NCBI GenBank assembly: GCA_010405405.1
Contig: MU004232.1
Location: forward strand, 763,481 to 827,480
Reading direction: 5' to 3'
Length of the DNA: 64,000 nucleotides
Origin: Microthyrium microscopicum
Taxonomy: Eukaryota; Ascomycota; Dothideomycetes; Microthyriales; Microthyriaceae
Shown: positions 46,704 to 57,143 of the stretch, one piece after another
Layout of the letters: each line of letters starts with the position of its first letter
Numbering within the stretch: the first letter of the stretch is position 1
Position numbers and translations under genes: made by a program
The notes under the pieces: generated by a model
The model's input: the letters and a program-made list of their open reading frames with translations, nothing else
What the model was told of the DNA's origin: nothing
Database searches by the model: none

Positions 46704-47854
46704 ATAATAGAAATGATTGCTGTAGTGAGGAAGTCTAGAGGATTTCTTAGTAGAATAATTAAGAGGATCAGAGTCTCGGGATAGGGACGTTTTCCAACGT
46801 ACTGTGATTGTCTCGATTGAAGTTTGATGTAAGTAACTTTTCGCACGAAGGTAGTATGTGTTGAAAACTGCGGTTTCGCATGACGGTAAACGAGTCACAA
46901 GATGCTACTTATAGAACAGACTTTGATATCCGCCTGAGGACCATTATCCTGTGATCATCATGAACGGCGGGACCGAACACATTCCACTGCATTGGCAGAG
47001 GTAATGGAAGCTCTTGGTACTGGACACACACTGGTAGCTACCTTTTTAGAACAGATGCTGTACCAGATTTGGCCCATCTTAGTCCAACGAAAGTATTCAA
47101 GGCAGCTTGTCAAGCTCCTGTCGGACTTGGTGTTCTCATAATACTTGTGTAAATAGTAACACGCTGACAGGCAGTTGTGCCAGCGAGATGTGAAGTGGGA
47201 ATGTTGGACACGCATTATTAAGACGAGACGCAGTTAGCTTTTATCTGTTCATACGTTCGAAAGATAAACAGATGTTACCAGCAAGGCTTCTCTTTTTCAT
47301 CGTGGAGAGCAATTTTTGGTTTTTGCAAGTCATCACGTCTTTTGGACTCCGCTGTCCACTCCAAGAGTATCTCCTCAATCTAGAAGTTTTTGCAATTCGA
47401 AAGGATACGGTCGAAATTGTTCCCGAAATCTTCCACAGCATCGGCGACATAGTTGGAAGCTTATATGTCTGAGGTCTCTGCTGAATTTGGTTGATAAACT
47501 CTTCTTCCAGCTTCATACAAGACCCTCGGCGAATCACGAAGGGAGATTGGATAAACCTACTGCAACCCTGAATGAGTGCTCAGTAAAAGCATCGGGCCAA
47601 TCGAGTAGGACGAGATGATCATATTCGACTACTGAGAAGTTAGCTGTAGCTCGTAGACGTGTGGTTTAATTAACTCCCGGGATTCCCAGATGAAGTCCAG
47701 GGCACTCTGAGTAAAAGCCAACTCGGAACACGGCAGTCAACAACAGTATATATCTGGTCAATTAACGAGTCTATCTCAACATCACCTCTCGGCTAGGAGA
47801 ACATTTGACTGCCTCTTGTCTACCTCATCAAGATCGCAGCTGTAAACCATCACG
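46704..47854. other. Intergenic upstream of the P450 gene
   Basis: About 1150 bases. Short frames on both strands have no domain or splice support. It may hold the leader or first exon of the micro-ORF array (left) and the P450 promoter (right, with ttaattaa at 47668 and tatatatc near 47749). Confidence 0.45.
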
Positions 47855-49181
47855 ATGGGTTCAATCGACCACGCAAACTTCGAGAAATTCGAAAACTTCG
47901 ATATCGATGAGAGCGCAGCAGTCAATCTCAATGACCCAGCTCAAATCTACGCCGAATACGACTATCTGCGCTCCAAATGTCCCGTCATCCATACTACAAA
48001 GTATAACGGCTACTGGTTACTCACTCGGTATCTTACCACCCACTATCCCTCAATCTCCTTTCACCACTGACAATTCTAGCCATGCCGACATCAAAGCCGC
48101 AGCCGGCGACTCAGCAACCTACATATCCTCTGTCAAAGCCGTCGTCCCCTCCGATCCCCGCGGAATCCGCCGCCCACCCCTAAACTACGACGCACCAAAC
48201 CACACGCCCTACCGCACAGCTCTCGACCGCACCCTGCACCCGCGCCGCCTAGCTCGGCTCGCCAGCATACTAGAGACGCATGCGCAGCAGGAACTTGCGC
48301 CGCTCTTGGAGAAAGGCGAAGGTGATATGTGTACGCACTTTGGTGCTCTATACAGCGCTTGGGTGGAGACGAGCTGGTTGAATCTGGATGAGGATATGGC
48401 GCCCAAGTTGGCGACAACTGCAGCGGCATGGGTGAATGCGTGGAGGAATCAAGATGCGGATGAGGTTAAGAGGCATAGTGATGTGTTGTATGATATTGCA
48501 AGGGGGGTGTTGAGGGAGAGGAGGGAGAGGCCGAGGGATCCATTGGAGGATCCGGCTAGTAGTCTGTTGTTGGAGAAGGGACCTGATGGAGAGTTTTTGA
48601 AGGAGGAGCATTTGGTGTAAGTCCTGTCATTCCCCACCGACAAAGAGCGCATCTGCTAACGATCAACATATAGAGGAGGAATCCGTCAGTGTTTAGTAGT
48701 CGCCATGATAGCACCCAGCATCCTCATGGGGGGCATCTGCAAACATCTCAGTGAAGACAAGGACCTGCAAAACAAACTCCGTTCTGAACCAGAGCTGATT
48801 CCCGCTGCGATCGAAGAGTTCATCCGCCTATACTCACCATATCGCGGGTTTTCACGCACCACTTCCAAAGACGTGGACCTCCACGGCGAAACTATCAGCC
48901 CCGGAAATCCCATTACAATGACTTACGCGGCTGCCAACCGCGACCCTGAGGTCTTCCCTGAGCCTGCGAAATTCATCCTCAACAGACCCAACATCACCGC
49001 CCATCTAGGCTTTGGACGTGGCAGACATCGGTGTGTTGGCATGCCGCTTGCGCGTCTCGCGATGCAAATTGCGCTAAAGGTCTTGCTCCAGAGCACGTCT
49101 GATTTTGAGATTAATGGAGAGTTGGAGTATGCTCGGATGCCAGAAATTGGGATAATCTCCTGTCCAGTGAAGTTTTCGTAG
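47855..49181 (+). CDS. Soluble bacterial-type cytochrome P450
   Basis: Three exons, 47855-48027, 48080-48616 and 48674-49181, encode 405 residues. There is no N-terminal membrane anchor, and length and motifs resemble bacterial soluble P450s rather than fungal microsomal ones. Seen: the heme loop FGRGRHRCVG with C357, ExxR in EEFIRLYSPYRGFSRTT, and the K-helix lead-in PAAIEEF. The I-helix reads VVAMIAPSILMGGICKHL, so the usual acid-alcohol pair (D/E-T) is replaced by Pro-Ser, which should affect proton delivery for oxygen activation. The start and both joins keep phase. An unusual catalytic mode or a peroxide-using enzyme is possible. Ancestral transfer from bacteria is likely by family logic but unproven here. 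Confidence 0.88.
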
Positions 49182-49609
49182 AACGGAAGAACGTGCTCCG
49201 CATCAGAATCGAAGAGTTGATTGATTTTCCAGCTATCTCGCGCCTTTGAAGATGTTATATCTGTGACTATGAACACTGAACACTGTGAAATGTTGGGCGG
49301 CACATCCGCCGTGCGACGACTGGTATCAGGCTGTGTCACATCTTGCTGTCTTCACTGAGATGTAACATTGACACGTACTCTTCATGATTCCGGGCCTGTA
49401 TTCGTGGATTTCACGTTGTTGTTGATGCATGCCAACGTCGTCGCGTGGAACATAAATGGCAGAAATGTTGATTCCAAGCTATTCCATTTCGGGTTAGCGC
49501 GATATCTCTACTCTATCTCCATCAACCTGATAACCAACTTTCTTGATACTTCAACATTCTTTCCCACAGAAATGTAATAGCGAGCTTAGCTAACTCAGAT
49601 CTCGTAACA
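49182..49609. other. Intergenic between P450 and hydrolase
   Basis: About 430 bases. An exact inverted repeat GGCGG-CACAT-CCGCC lies at 49296-49310 (spacing 5, unlike the CGG-N8-CCG sites of the downstream cluster). No gene supported. Confidence 0.5.
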
Positions 49610-50542
49610 ATGGTCAATGACAAGGATCAAACGAGTTCTTCCACCACAGACACCCACTTCCTCGACTCCTCCCATGGCAAACTAGAACTCAGAACTGCCC
49701 TGCCAGCTACAGGGCAACGTCATGAGGAACTACCAGTTCTCTTCATTCACGGAACCCAATGCGCAGCATCATGTTACTCAACGTTTCTCTCGCCTTTCGC
49801 TAAACAAGGCTACCCAGCATACGCGCTCTCCCTCCGGAACCATGGCAAGTCTGACAAAATAAGCTGGTTCAGCTCCATGTTTCTCACAACTATCGACTCT
49901 TTTTGCGACGACGTCGAAGTCGCAATCGAATACATTAAATCACAACACAATGGTCAAGCGCCTGTACTAGTCGCCCACTCCTTTGGAGGCGGCATAATCC
50001 AATACATGCTGTCAACACGGCAGGTAAGAGCACCTGCTCTCGTCCTACTCGCCTCATTGCCCCTGACAGGTGGGGCCTGGGAATTAATGGCAAACTGGAC
50101 AGCTGCCGAAGCACCGAACGGATATGACTGGCCCTGGAGCCGACGCTACCAGCTGAGTACTGTATCGCAAGTCAAAGCGGCCTTGTTCTCAGACGAATGT
50201 CCCGATAACGTGATTGAAGAGTGGTTGGGAGAGGATCGGACACCGTGTGAGAGTATGAGAGCTACGCTTGCTGTGTTTTACCAAATTGGTTCTGCAGAGA
50301 AGATCTTGGGCCAACTGGATGGGCTGCCAGGGACGGGACAAAAGATTCTGTGCGTTGGTGGTGGACAAGATAAGTTGATTACGAAAGATGTTGTTGCTGC
50401 CAATGTGAAGGATTATCGAGCAGTTGATGGCCGAGATGGTGTCGTGGAGGAGAAGGTGGTGGAGAAAAGCGGACATCATCTGATGCGTGATGTAGCGCAT
50501 GAAGAGTGTGCGGATGTGATTTTGAAATGGATCCAGATTTGA
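49610..50542 (+). CDS. Alpha/beta-hydrolase
   Basis: A single exon of 310 residues. The fold markers are in order: VLFIHGTQCAASCY (oxyanion HG), YPAYALSLRNHGKS, the nucleophile elbow VLVAHSFGGG (A-H-S-F-G), an acidic-residue strand ILCVGGGQDKLI and the catalytic His in KSGHHLMRD. The lid region around GGAWELMANW is long. Such enzymes cleave esters, lactones or thioesters. No signal peptide is present, so it is cytosolic. It sits 430 bases after the P450 on the same strand, suggesting joint use in a small catabolic or detoxifying step. The substrate is not readable. Confidence 0.9.
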   Translation: MVNDKDQTSSSTTDTHFLDSSHGKLELRTALPATGQRHEELPVLFIHGTQCAASCYSTFLSPFAKQGYPAYALSLRNHGKSDKISWFSSMFLTTIDSFCDDVEVAIEYIKSQHNGQAPVLVAHSFGGGIIQYMLSTRQVRAPALVLLASLPLTGGAWELMANWTAAEAPNGYDWPWSRRYQLSTVSQVKAALFSDECPDNVIEEWLGEDRTPCESMRATLAVFYQIGSAEKILGQLDGLPGTGQKILCVGGGQDKLITKDVVAANVKDYRAVDGRDGVVEEKVVEKSGHHLMRDVAHEECADVILKWIQI

Positions 50543-50998
50543 GTCGAGGCGACAAGATATGTTTTATACCCCATAGCCGCGAGAGAAAAGAATTAGCAAA
50601 GCGATCTTTTTCGAAACGTTTTACTCCAGTTGTTTTACATGGCTAGAAACCATAAATTTGGGATGCGTGGATAGTACTAATCCACTGAAAGGAGAAAAGG
50701 CTGTAAGTAGTGGATGGAAGACTATAAGGCTGATGAGCATGCTAATGTCTTTAAGGAAAGATCTAATTGTGTCAGACACCAATAGCTTGGTAATGCACGC
50801 TGCGGCGATGCTGGACTGGAGCATACTCAAGGTAAACTCTCCTAGCTGCATATGGATGCAGTATGTAGTTCTAGGCACCAGGTTCAACTGCGCCTCAATG
50901 CTACCAAAGCACCAATATATCAGCGAGCAGGTTCCCACCTTTCATTCTTATTCTTTAATGAATCTAAAACTCAACTCAACCCTCTGATTTCACTGGCA
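50543..50998. other. Intergenic upstream of ankyrin pseudogene
   Basis: About 455 bases. No gene or motif supported. Confidence 0.4.
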
Positions 50999-52419
50999 AT
51001 GGCTTCAGACCCAGCAGAAAACTCCAGCCCCAAACCACCTTCTCTACTCCCAGAGGACGAAGTCTCAAATCCAGACAGCGACGATGCATACCACGGATCA
51101 CCAAAGCTGCCAGGTGGCACCGTATGGACCCAGTTCCCTCCCAATGAATCCTTTCTCTCCGACCCAGAATGGTTCGATGGCATTGGAATCGACATGATCA
51201 AACGCCGCGGCATCTTCTCCTAACGTTCGAAATCAGAGCAGGTTGTTATGGCGCTTACGCTATACGACGAGATTCCAAGACGTGGGCTCCAGATCATGTT
51301 TGCTGCTGCTGTCAAGGGGAAAGCTTGGGTTATAGAGGCGCTGTTGGATATGGGCGTGACACCTCAGCCGATGCCCTCGACAGAAGATGATCAGACAGCG
51401 GTTTCTTTGCACGCCGCAGTGTTCCATGGGCGTTTGGACTGTGAGAAGCTGTTGATCGAGCAAGGAGGCGTGGATGTGAATACGAGATGTGATGTGAGTG
51501 AGATACCTTTGATGCGAGCGGCCTGGGGTCAACATCCCGAGATTGTCAGATGGTACTTGAGAATCGAGCGGATCCAATGCTGAAGCAGACGGAGGGTGAA
51601 GGGACTAATGCATTGGAGTTTGCAATTAGTGGTGGGAATATAGAGTGTGAGCAGCTGCTCTTGAAAACACAACGGCGAGGCGTAACGGGGCAGGACGGGG
51701 CTGATGTCCTTCTATCGGGGGAAGAAGCGATCACGTTGAATGCTTTGAAGGCAGCGGCAAAGTCCAGGAACGTCGAAATGCTACGACTCATACTAGAACA
51801 AGGTGGGTATCTCACGGATGACGACGCAGTCTGAAAAGGGGAGAGATTGGATGCAGAGCAGAGATATATGATTCAAAGTACTCTTCGCTACGCAGATGAC
51901 GCGCCAGCTCTTCGGATACTTTTGAGTTATATTGCTCAACCAGATGATGCTGGATTCTTCACAGTTCTCGACTTAATACAAGGGATAAAAGAACGAATCA
52001 TGGATATGCTCTTCACAGTCCTCAAAAAACCCGAACTCTTCAAGCTTATGTGCAGTGTTTCATTCAGCTCACCAGATCTGACTACAATGCAATACGAGAA
52101 TCGCAATTTTTCGAAGACCGAATACTTAAACCACCTAGTGCACAACGCAGCTCAAGAAGGTGCTTTGGAATGTGTCATGTTCATTCTCACCATACCCGGC
52201 GTATAAATCAATGTTCCTGGCCCGAGAAAGGTCGGTGCATTCTATAGAGCTGCTGAGCTCTCAAAATCAGTACCTCCGGTGGAAACTAGAAGTTTTAGCG
52301 TGGAACTGGACTTGGATGAAAGTGATGTCGACTGGCTTGCTTTTATGCAGATCCGCAAGTCTGCTTCAGAGTTGAAGCAAGATGATAGAGGAGAAAGGGG
52401 ATTGAAGGAACCAATCTGA
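50999..52419 (+). pseudogene. Ankyrin-repeat protein pseudogene
   Basis: Reading from ATG 50999 (MASDPAENSSPKPP) gives a coherent protein with ankyrin-like repeats (GLQIMFAAAVKGKAWVIEALL, HAAVFHGRLDCEKLLIEQGG, NALEFAISGGNIECEQLLL, LKAAAKSRNVEMLRLILEQGG, LVHNAAQEGALECVMFIL). It is broken by in-frame stops at 51221, 51832 and 52204 and by one frame change near 51550, between PEIVR and VLENRADP. The same frame then stays open to a natural end at 52417 (KEPI-stop). No splice signals explain these breaks. About 470 codons in the original. It is a recently dead host gene, judged by how little the repeats have decayed. Confidence 0.75.
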
Positions 52420-52497
52420 AGCTCGACCTCGTGATTGGATTCGATACATTTCATTGTCATGTTATATACGATGCGAAACAAAATACTTGGTCACTGG

Positions 52498-53476
52498 TTA
52501 TTGTGCAAGGTAACCTCCTTCTACCGGCAGAATTGCACCAGTGATCCAGCTTGCATCGTCACTTGCAAGAAATACTGCTGGCCCTTCAAAATCTCCTGGT
52601 TTTCCGAGCCCTTTCAGAGGATGCACAGCATCAATTTGAGCCTTTACATCAGCGTTCGCAGCCATTGACGATATCATAGGCGTGTCTGTGACTGCACAAC
52701 ATTCAGTTGAAATCTCTTTACAATATGATAGAAGTTGAGACTTACAACCTGGCGCGATTGCATTGACATGTATACCAAGTGGCGCATAATCCAATGCAGC
52801 TGTACGTGTCATATTCACCACCGAACCTTTTGCACTCGAATAGCAAATGGTACCGCTTTTGCCAACCAAACCGAGAACTGAAGCGATGTTGATTATCCAT
52901 CCTCTGTCACCATTTGCGTAAGGTTCTTGCTTCATCATTTGCATGCCGGCATACTTGCAGCCAAGGAAGACACCAAAAGAATTGACGCGTATTGTTGAAT
53001 GAAAAGTATCTGCTGATGTTTCGTAGATAGGGGTAGGATTTTCAGCCTCAGCTGCAATACCGGCGTTATTTACCATACTGGATAGGTTGATTAGCCATAA
53101 GTACTAATACTTTGATATTCGGATCTTACATGTCGACTTTTCCAAACTCCTGCGTTGATAAATCAATCAATGTCTGAACACTTTCTTCACTTCCAACATC
53201 GGTCTCAACAAATTTGCTCCTGCCTCCATTTTGAGATATCAAGGTGTGAGTCGAAACCTCGTCCTCTATAGCGTCGGGTCGCAAGTCTGAGCAAACCACT
53301 TTGGCTCCTTCTGAAGCATATCTCAAAGCAATAGCTCGACCTAACCCACTGGATGCTCCAGTAATGATAGCGACTCGATCTTGAAGCCGACGAGAAGAAT
53401 AGAAACGATTGTTTGAATGTGTGCTATATCCGATAATCCGATGCAAGCCCTGTCTGAATGATCCCGCCATTGGCAT
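52498..53476 (-). CDS. Short-chain dehydrogenase/reductase
   Basis: Three exons, 53476-53130, 53077-52746 and 52691-52498, encode 290 residues. Classical SDR motifs: TGASSGLG, the NNAG (MVNNAGIA across the first junction), catalytic NIASVLG with Ser, Y-S-S-A-K (YxxxK intact), and APGFTDTPM rebuilt by the second junction. The first 35 residues (RQGLHRIIGYSTHSNNRFYSSRR) are basic and hydroxyl-rich and could be a mitochondrial or peroxisomal-type presequence. It shares a promoter region with the SMP-30 gene. In the inferred pathway it would oxidise a secondary alcohol to a ketone or reduce the reverse. Confidence 0.93.
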
Positions 53477-53617
53477 GTAAGAACATGACTTGCTTCCAGT
53501 GAGATGACCTCTAGGAATCTGTAGACTTTGTTAGGAATTGACGGTCTCCTCAAAATCTCATAACTATTTAGATTGGGTTAGCAGCGGGTTGCGATCCATG
53601 GCTAAAAGACTAAATTC

Positions 53618-53635
53618 TGCGGGTCATGATCCGCA
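53618..53635. promoter_or_regulatory. CGG-N8-CCG site 1
   Basis: TGCGG-GTCATGAT-CCGCA, a near-perfect palindrome. It fits a binuclear zinc cluster dimer site. It lies between the SDR and SMP-30 genes. Confidence 0.65.
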
Positions 53636-53640
53636 AATAT

Positions 53641-53658
53641 TGCGGCTGCTTATCCGGA
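53641..53658. promoter_or_regulatory. CGG-N8-CCG site 2
   Basis: TGCGG-CTGCTTAT-CCGGA, 5 bases after site 1. Same spacing and the same AT before CCG. Confidence 0.6.
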
Positions 53659-53853
53659 ACCAGAAGCTAAGAAGATCGACTCCTTACGCTTGTGCACATG
53701 GCACTCCACGATGAGCAACCCCAGACTCCACTTCAATAATAACAAGACTTTAGACAATGTGAAATGGCGGGGTGCATAAAGGTGGCTTTGGATTATGCTT
53801 ATTGAGTCGTGCTCCAGAGTTAGCCTCGTCTACAGATTTATCAGTTTTTAACC

Positions 53854-54789
53854 ATGACGCAAAATTCCACCATAACAACACTGACTCCTGAGCCATGGGC
53901 GAAAGGCCTCTATTTTGGGGAAAGTCCTCGCTGGCACGCCGCCAGTAACACTCTTTATGTTTCCGACATGATTGGACGCAAAATCTACACCATCGACAAT
54001 GCGGGCGAGACTTCTGTGCTGCTTGAGGAGGAGAACCAGCCCAATGGCATGGCATTTATGGATAACAATACACTCATCACCTCCTCCATGTTCGATGCCA
54101 AACTCTACCGCTATCAGCTTGACACGAAGAAAACCGAGTTATATGCCGATCTTTCCGCAGTGATGACTGGATATTGCGGCGACATGGTTATCGACCATAA
54201 AGGACGTGTCTTCATCGATGACACTGGAGCTCGTGTCTTGCACGGAGAGACTCCAAGGCCTGGCCGATTACTCATGGTCGAGCCAGACACCAAAAAAGTC
54301 AGCAGTGTGGCTGAAAACATAGTCTTCCCCAATGGCATTGGCATCGACTCTACTGGCAAAAACCTATACCTCGCGGCCACTTTTACTTATCATCTTTACA
54401 AATTTTCCCTAGATGCCGATACAGGGGCATTGAACAACCAGGAGACTATCTGGGACGCACATGAGCTCGCAACTGTTGCGAACAAAGAACACACTCGGTT
54501 TTGTGGTATTGATGGAATTTGCATTGACGCGCAAGATTGCATGTGGTTGAGCATGTTGGGATACCAGATGTTCATTCGAAGAGACAAGAATGGAGCGATA
54601 ACACATCAGATTCACGTGGACGGAGATGCAACAGCATGTGCGCTTGGTGGGTCAGACGGTAAGACACTTTTCCTGGTAGTCAATAAGGTGCCGAAAGGAG
54701 AGGATCTATTCGATGCTATGGTGGGAAAGCGAACGAAATGTAGTATCATGACCGTCCGAGTTGATGTTGGAGCTGCCACAGGAGTTTAG
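53854..54789 (+). CDS. SMP-30/gluconolactonase-family lactonase
   Basis: A single exon of 311 residues. SMP-30/LRE six-bladed propeller features: GESPRW with metal-binding E23, NQPNGMAF, FPNGIGIDSTGKNLYL, and CGIDGICIDAQDCMW with the catalytic Asp. These enzymes use a bound divalent metal to hydrolyse lactones. No signal peptide, so it acts in the cytosol. Beside a Baeyer-Villiger-type monooxygenase in the same motif-sharing group, the sensible job is opening the lactone that the oxygenase makes. That pairing is inference. Confidence 0.93.
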   Translation: MTQNSTITTLTPEPWAKGLYFGESPRWHAASNTLYVSDMIGRKIYTIDNAGETSVLLEEENQPNGMAFMDNNTLITSSMFDAKLYRYQLDTKKTELYADLSAVMTGYCGDMVIDHKGRVFIDDTGARVLHGETPRPGRLLMVEPDTKKVSSVAENIVFPNGIGIDSTGKNLYLAATFTYHLYKFSLDADTGALNNQETIWDAHELATVANKEHTRFCGIDGICIDAQDCMWLSMLGYQMFIRRDKNGAITHQIHVDGDATACALGGSDGKTLFLVVNKVPKGEDLFDAMVGKRTKCSIMTVRVDVGAATGV

Positions 54790-55221
54790 AGCGATGACAG
54801 CTAGGCATTTTGCACATAACTGGAATAGCAGAAACCTATACCGTTCCATATCAATTCAGACATGTGAAGGGCTCTTTCTCTGAGCAAATCGTGATTGTCA
54901 CAAGTTAGGGATACGAGCTTTCTTTACAACAGCACCCGATTTTATGTTTTATGATGGACATAGTGAATCCGCGTCGGTTGCTGGAGGTTCGCAATCACTT
55001 TAATCATACACTCTTCTACCAGAAGGCAGGCCTAAACGCCTCCGTCTATGGTTCTTGGTCTTGCCGGATAATTTTACTATACGATATGAGCGCACTGACT
55101 TAGCGTGCGATCTTGTCCGGAAATGAATGTCGAGTGCCAGAGAAGGTCTTCACAAGATATCAACAAACGTTTGCATGAAAGTTCATGAAAGAATCATATT
55201 TAATTTTCGGCGCGTAAAGAA
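54790..55221. other. Intergenic between convergent SMP-30 and amidohydrolase genes
   Basis: About 430 bases of 3' flank. No gene supported. Confidence 0.4.
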
Positions 55222-56232
55222 TTATTTCATACGTGCAGCCAATCTTGGAAACAGCTTCAATGCGTTGTTCCTGTTAACGTCGTCCAAGAAATTCTTGGTC
55301 TCAAATGGATACTTATCAAGACCATCAGTGTGATAAGTAATGATGCCAGGCCCAGCATAAGGATAATCACTTCCATACAAAACGTGGCCAGGTTTGGCAA
55401 ACTTCTCGATGACGAGAAGAACATTCTTGCTTCCTGCAACAGCAGTATCGTAGTACAAATTGCTTGCATCTTCGATGAAGTCCTCGGGGTTCCAGGTTTT
55501 GTCAAGATATGGAAGCACAGTTGCTGGTCGACCAACAAGATATGGAAGGGTGCCACCAGCATGAGAGAGGATGATCTTGACGTTGGGGCATCGCTTGACA
55601 GTACGAGAAGCGATGAGATCAACCGCTGCTTTGGTTGTTTCGAAAGGGTAGTCGATGACTGGTTGTGGCAAGCCAGGATTGACTAGATTCGTGTCGACAG
55701 GATGGGTCGGGTGGATGAATACAACAGCCTTGCGTCTTTCAAGTTCATCCCAGATATCTTTGAAGTCGGGATGGCCTAGGTAGTGGTTGCCTGGTCCATA
55801 GCGCGAGAACAATGTGAAGCCGTCAACTTTTAATTTGTCGTCGCAGTATGCGATTTCCTTCAATACGTTCTCTTTATCATGGAGGTTTGGCAAAGCAGCA
55901 AGAATTCCATATTTCTCTGGCTCCTTGTCACGCATTGCAGCTGCGTATTCGTTGCAGTCTCTGGCGAGTTTTGCACAAGCTGTTGGATCTTTCAGAATGC
56001 ACGCTCCTGGAGCCGTGAGAGATAAAAGACTTGTGCCAACTTCATACTTGGTTGCGAAGTTTGCATCTAGTTCGGGTGACCACTTTGGAATTTCCCAGCC
56101 AGAAGGGTCTCCACCGCTTGCTACAACAGCTGAGAGATTGTCAGTCACTGTTTCCAAAGCACAAGGGAACTTACCATTGGCATAGAAGTCAGTAACAAAG
56201 TGATGATGAACATCGATTCTGTTAGAGCCCAT
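55222..56232 (-). CDS. Amidohydrolase-2 family decarboxylase (ACMSD / 6-MSA decarboxylase-like)
   Basis: It can be read as 336 codons, but a 45-bp in-frame intron (56174-56130, GTAAGT...CTGAC...CTCAG) is likely, giving exons 56232-56175 and 56129-55222 and 321 residues with the join YANAVVASGGDPSGWEIP. Metal motif DVHHHF (H9, H11) near the start, the strands with FTLFSRYG and VVFIHPTHP, HAGG, and YGSDYPYAG. This is the ACMSD-like branch, which includes 6-methylsalicylate and gamma-resorcylate decarboxylases. No polyketide synthase is nearby, so it probably acts in breakdown rather than in making a polyketide. Substrate not known. Confidence 0.92.
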   Translation of the reverse strand: MGSNRIDVHHHFVTDFYANGKFPCALETVTDNLSAVVASGGDPSGWEIPKWSPELDANFATKYEVGTSLLSLTAPGACILKDPTACAKLARDCNEYAAAMRDKEPEKYGILAALPNLHDKENVLKEIAYCDDKLKVDGFTLFSRYGPGNHYLGHPDFKDIWDELERRKAVVFIHPTHPVDTNLVNPGLPQPVIDYPFETTKAAVDLIASRTVKRCPNVKIILSHAGGTLPYLVGRPATVLPYLDKTWNPEDFIEDASNLYYDTAVAGSKNVLLVIEKFAKPGHVLYGSDYPYAGPGIITYHTDGLDKYPFETKNFLDDVNRNNALKLFPRLAARMK

Positions 56233-57143
56233 AATGACGAAGAATTGGGTGCGTCAGGTATGTTTTTTTTGTTGAGAATGTTCAAGTGATTGAAATGCTG
56301 GTCAGCTTGGAAATGGCAATACTAAACTGCCCCTTTTCGTCTCCAGCTTCATTCTTATTATAGCCATGATTTCCGTACCGACAAAAAACAAATAGCTCTA
56401 CTTAGTGTGCATCTTCCGCCAGTAGGACGGTCACTGACGGTGGTCGGAACTTGCGGATGGTATGGCGGGTCTTCATCCGCAACGTGCGCGTCGCCACAAA
56501 AGAGTTTTTCAAATTTACTTACGGCATAGAATTGTTCGCGGAATCGCGGTATACCACTAATTGTACTACTTCACTTTGAAGGTTTTGTGGGATTCTCTCA
56601 AGTAAGTGATCGATGAACCATTGACCGTATTCCTCATATCCTGACATGTGAACCGGACAAGAAGGAAATAATTCCATACATCAGTGGACAAGATCCTGCG
56701 ATAGTGTGAAACCTGATTATAAACGCCCCTCATCGCCCTGCAATGCTCACCAAATAATTCGTAACTGAAAACATACCTTCGTCCGTTTCTTGTGATGCTT
56801 CCATCTGAAGACTATGCTGGGAACCACAATCAACTCTAACCAATGAACGACTGGTTCAATAGCAGTCAAGCACGAACCCTACTGCATCAGTGTTGGTGCC
56901 GACAAGCGTGCTATAGTGTCAATCGCGGTCAAAATAATGTGGGGAAAGTCTGGGGCAAGTGCCGTAGCGCTCTGGGGTAACTGCAAGTAATCCAACTTCA
57001 TCTACGCGCGTACATTACCAATTACCAGGGAAAGAGTTTCCAAATCCTCCTCCTTCGCTTTGCCAAAGCTCTATATCATACCTTGGTCAGCTCGAAGTCT
57101 TCACGCAGTGAATGCCGGATGTTCGTGAAGATCAGCGGTTGAA
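56233..57143. promoter_or_regulatory. Divergent promoter of amidohydrolase and Zn2Cys6 gene
   Basis: About 910 bases. It contains the CGG-N8-CCG site at 56464-56481. Overlapping it is a wider exact inverted repeat, TTGCGGATG at 56451-56459 and CATCCGCAA at 56474-56482. More CGG triplets lie at 56427-56456. Confidence 0.7.
56464..56481. promoter_or_regulatory. CGG-N8-CCG site 3
   Basis: GGCGG-GTCTTCAT-CCGCA. It matches site 1 closely in the spacer (GTC-T-AT pattern). It lies about 230 bases upstream of the amidohydrolase start and about 660 bases upstream of the regulator start. Confidence 0.65.

Larger units (their letters stand above)
53477..53853. promoter_or_regulatory. Divergent promoter SDR / SMP-30 with tandem CGG-N8-CCG sites
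   Basis: A 377-base region between divergent starts. It holds two exact CGG-N8-CCG inverted repeats, 53620-53633 and 53643-53656, and a near match at 53585-53598 (CGG-GTTGCGAT-CCA). Both genes would be served from one set of sites. Confidence 0.75.

Noticed and set aside
47241-47618. Short ORFs on both strands near 47.4 kb
   Set aside because: Overlap each other, no domains, no start or splice support.
55222-56232. Patulin-type polyketide cluster, suggested by the 6-MSA-decarboxylase-like gene
   Set aside because: No polyketide synthase or other patulin-type genes in the window; the set fits breakdown better.
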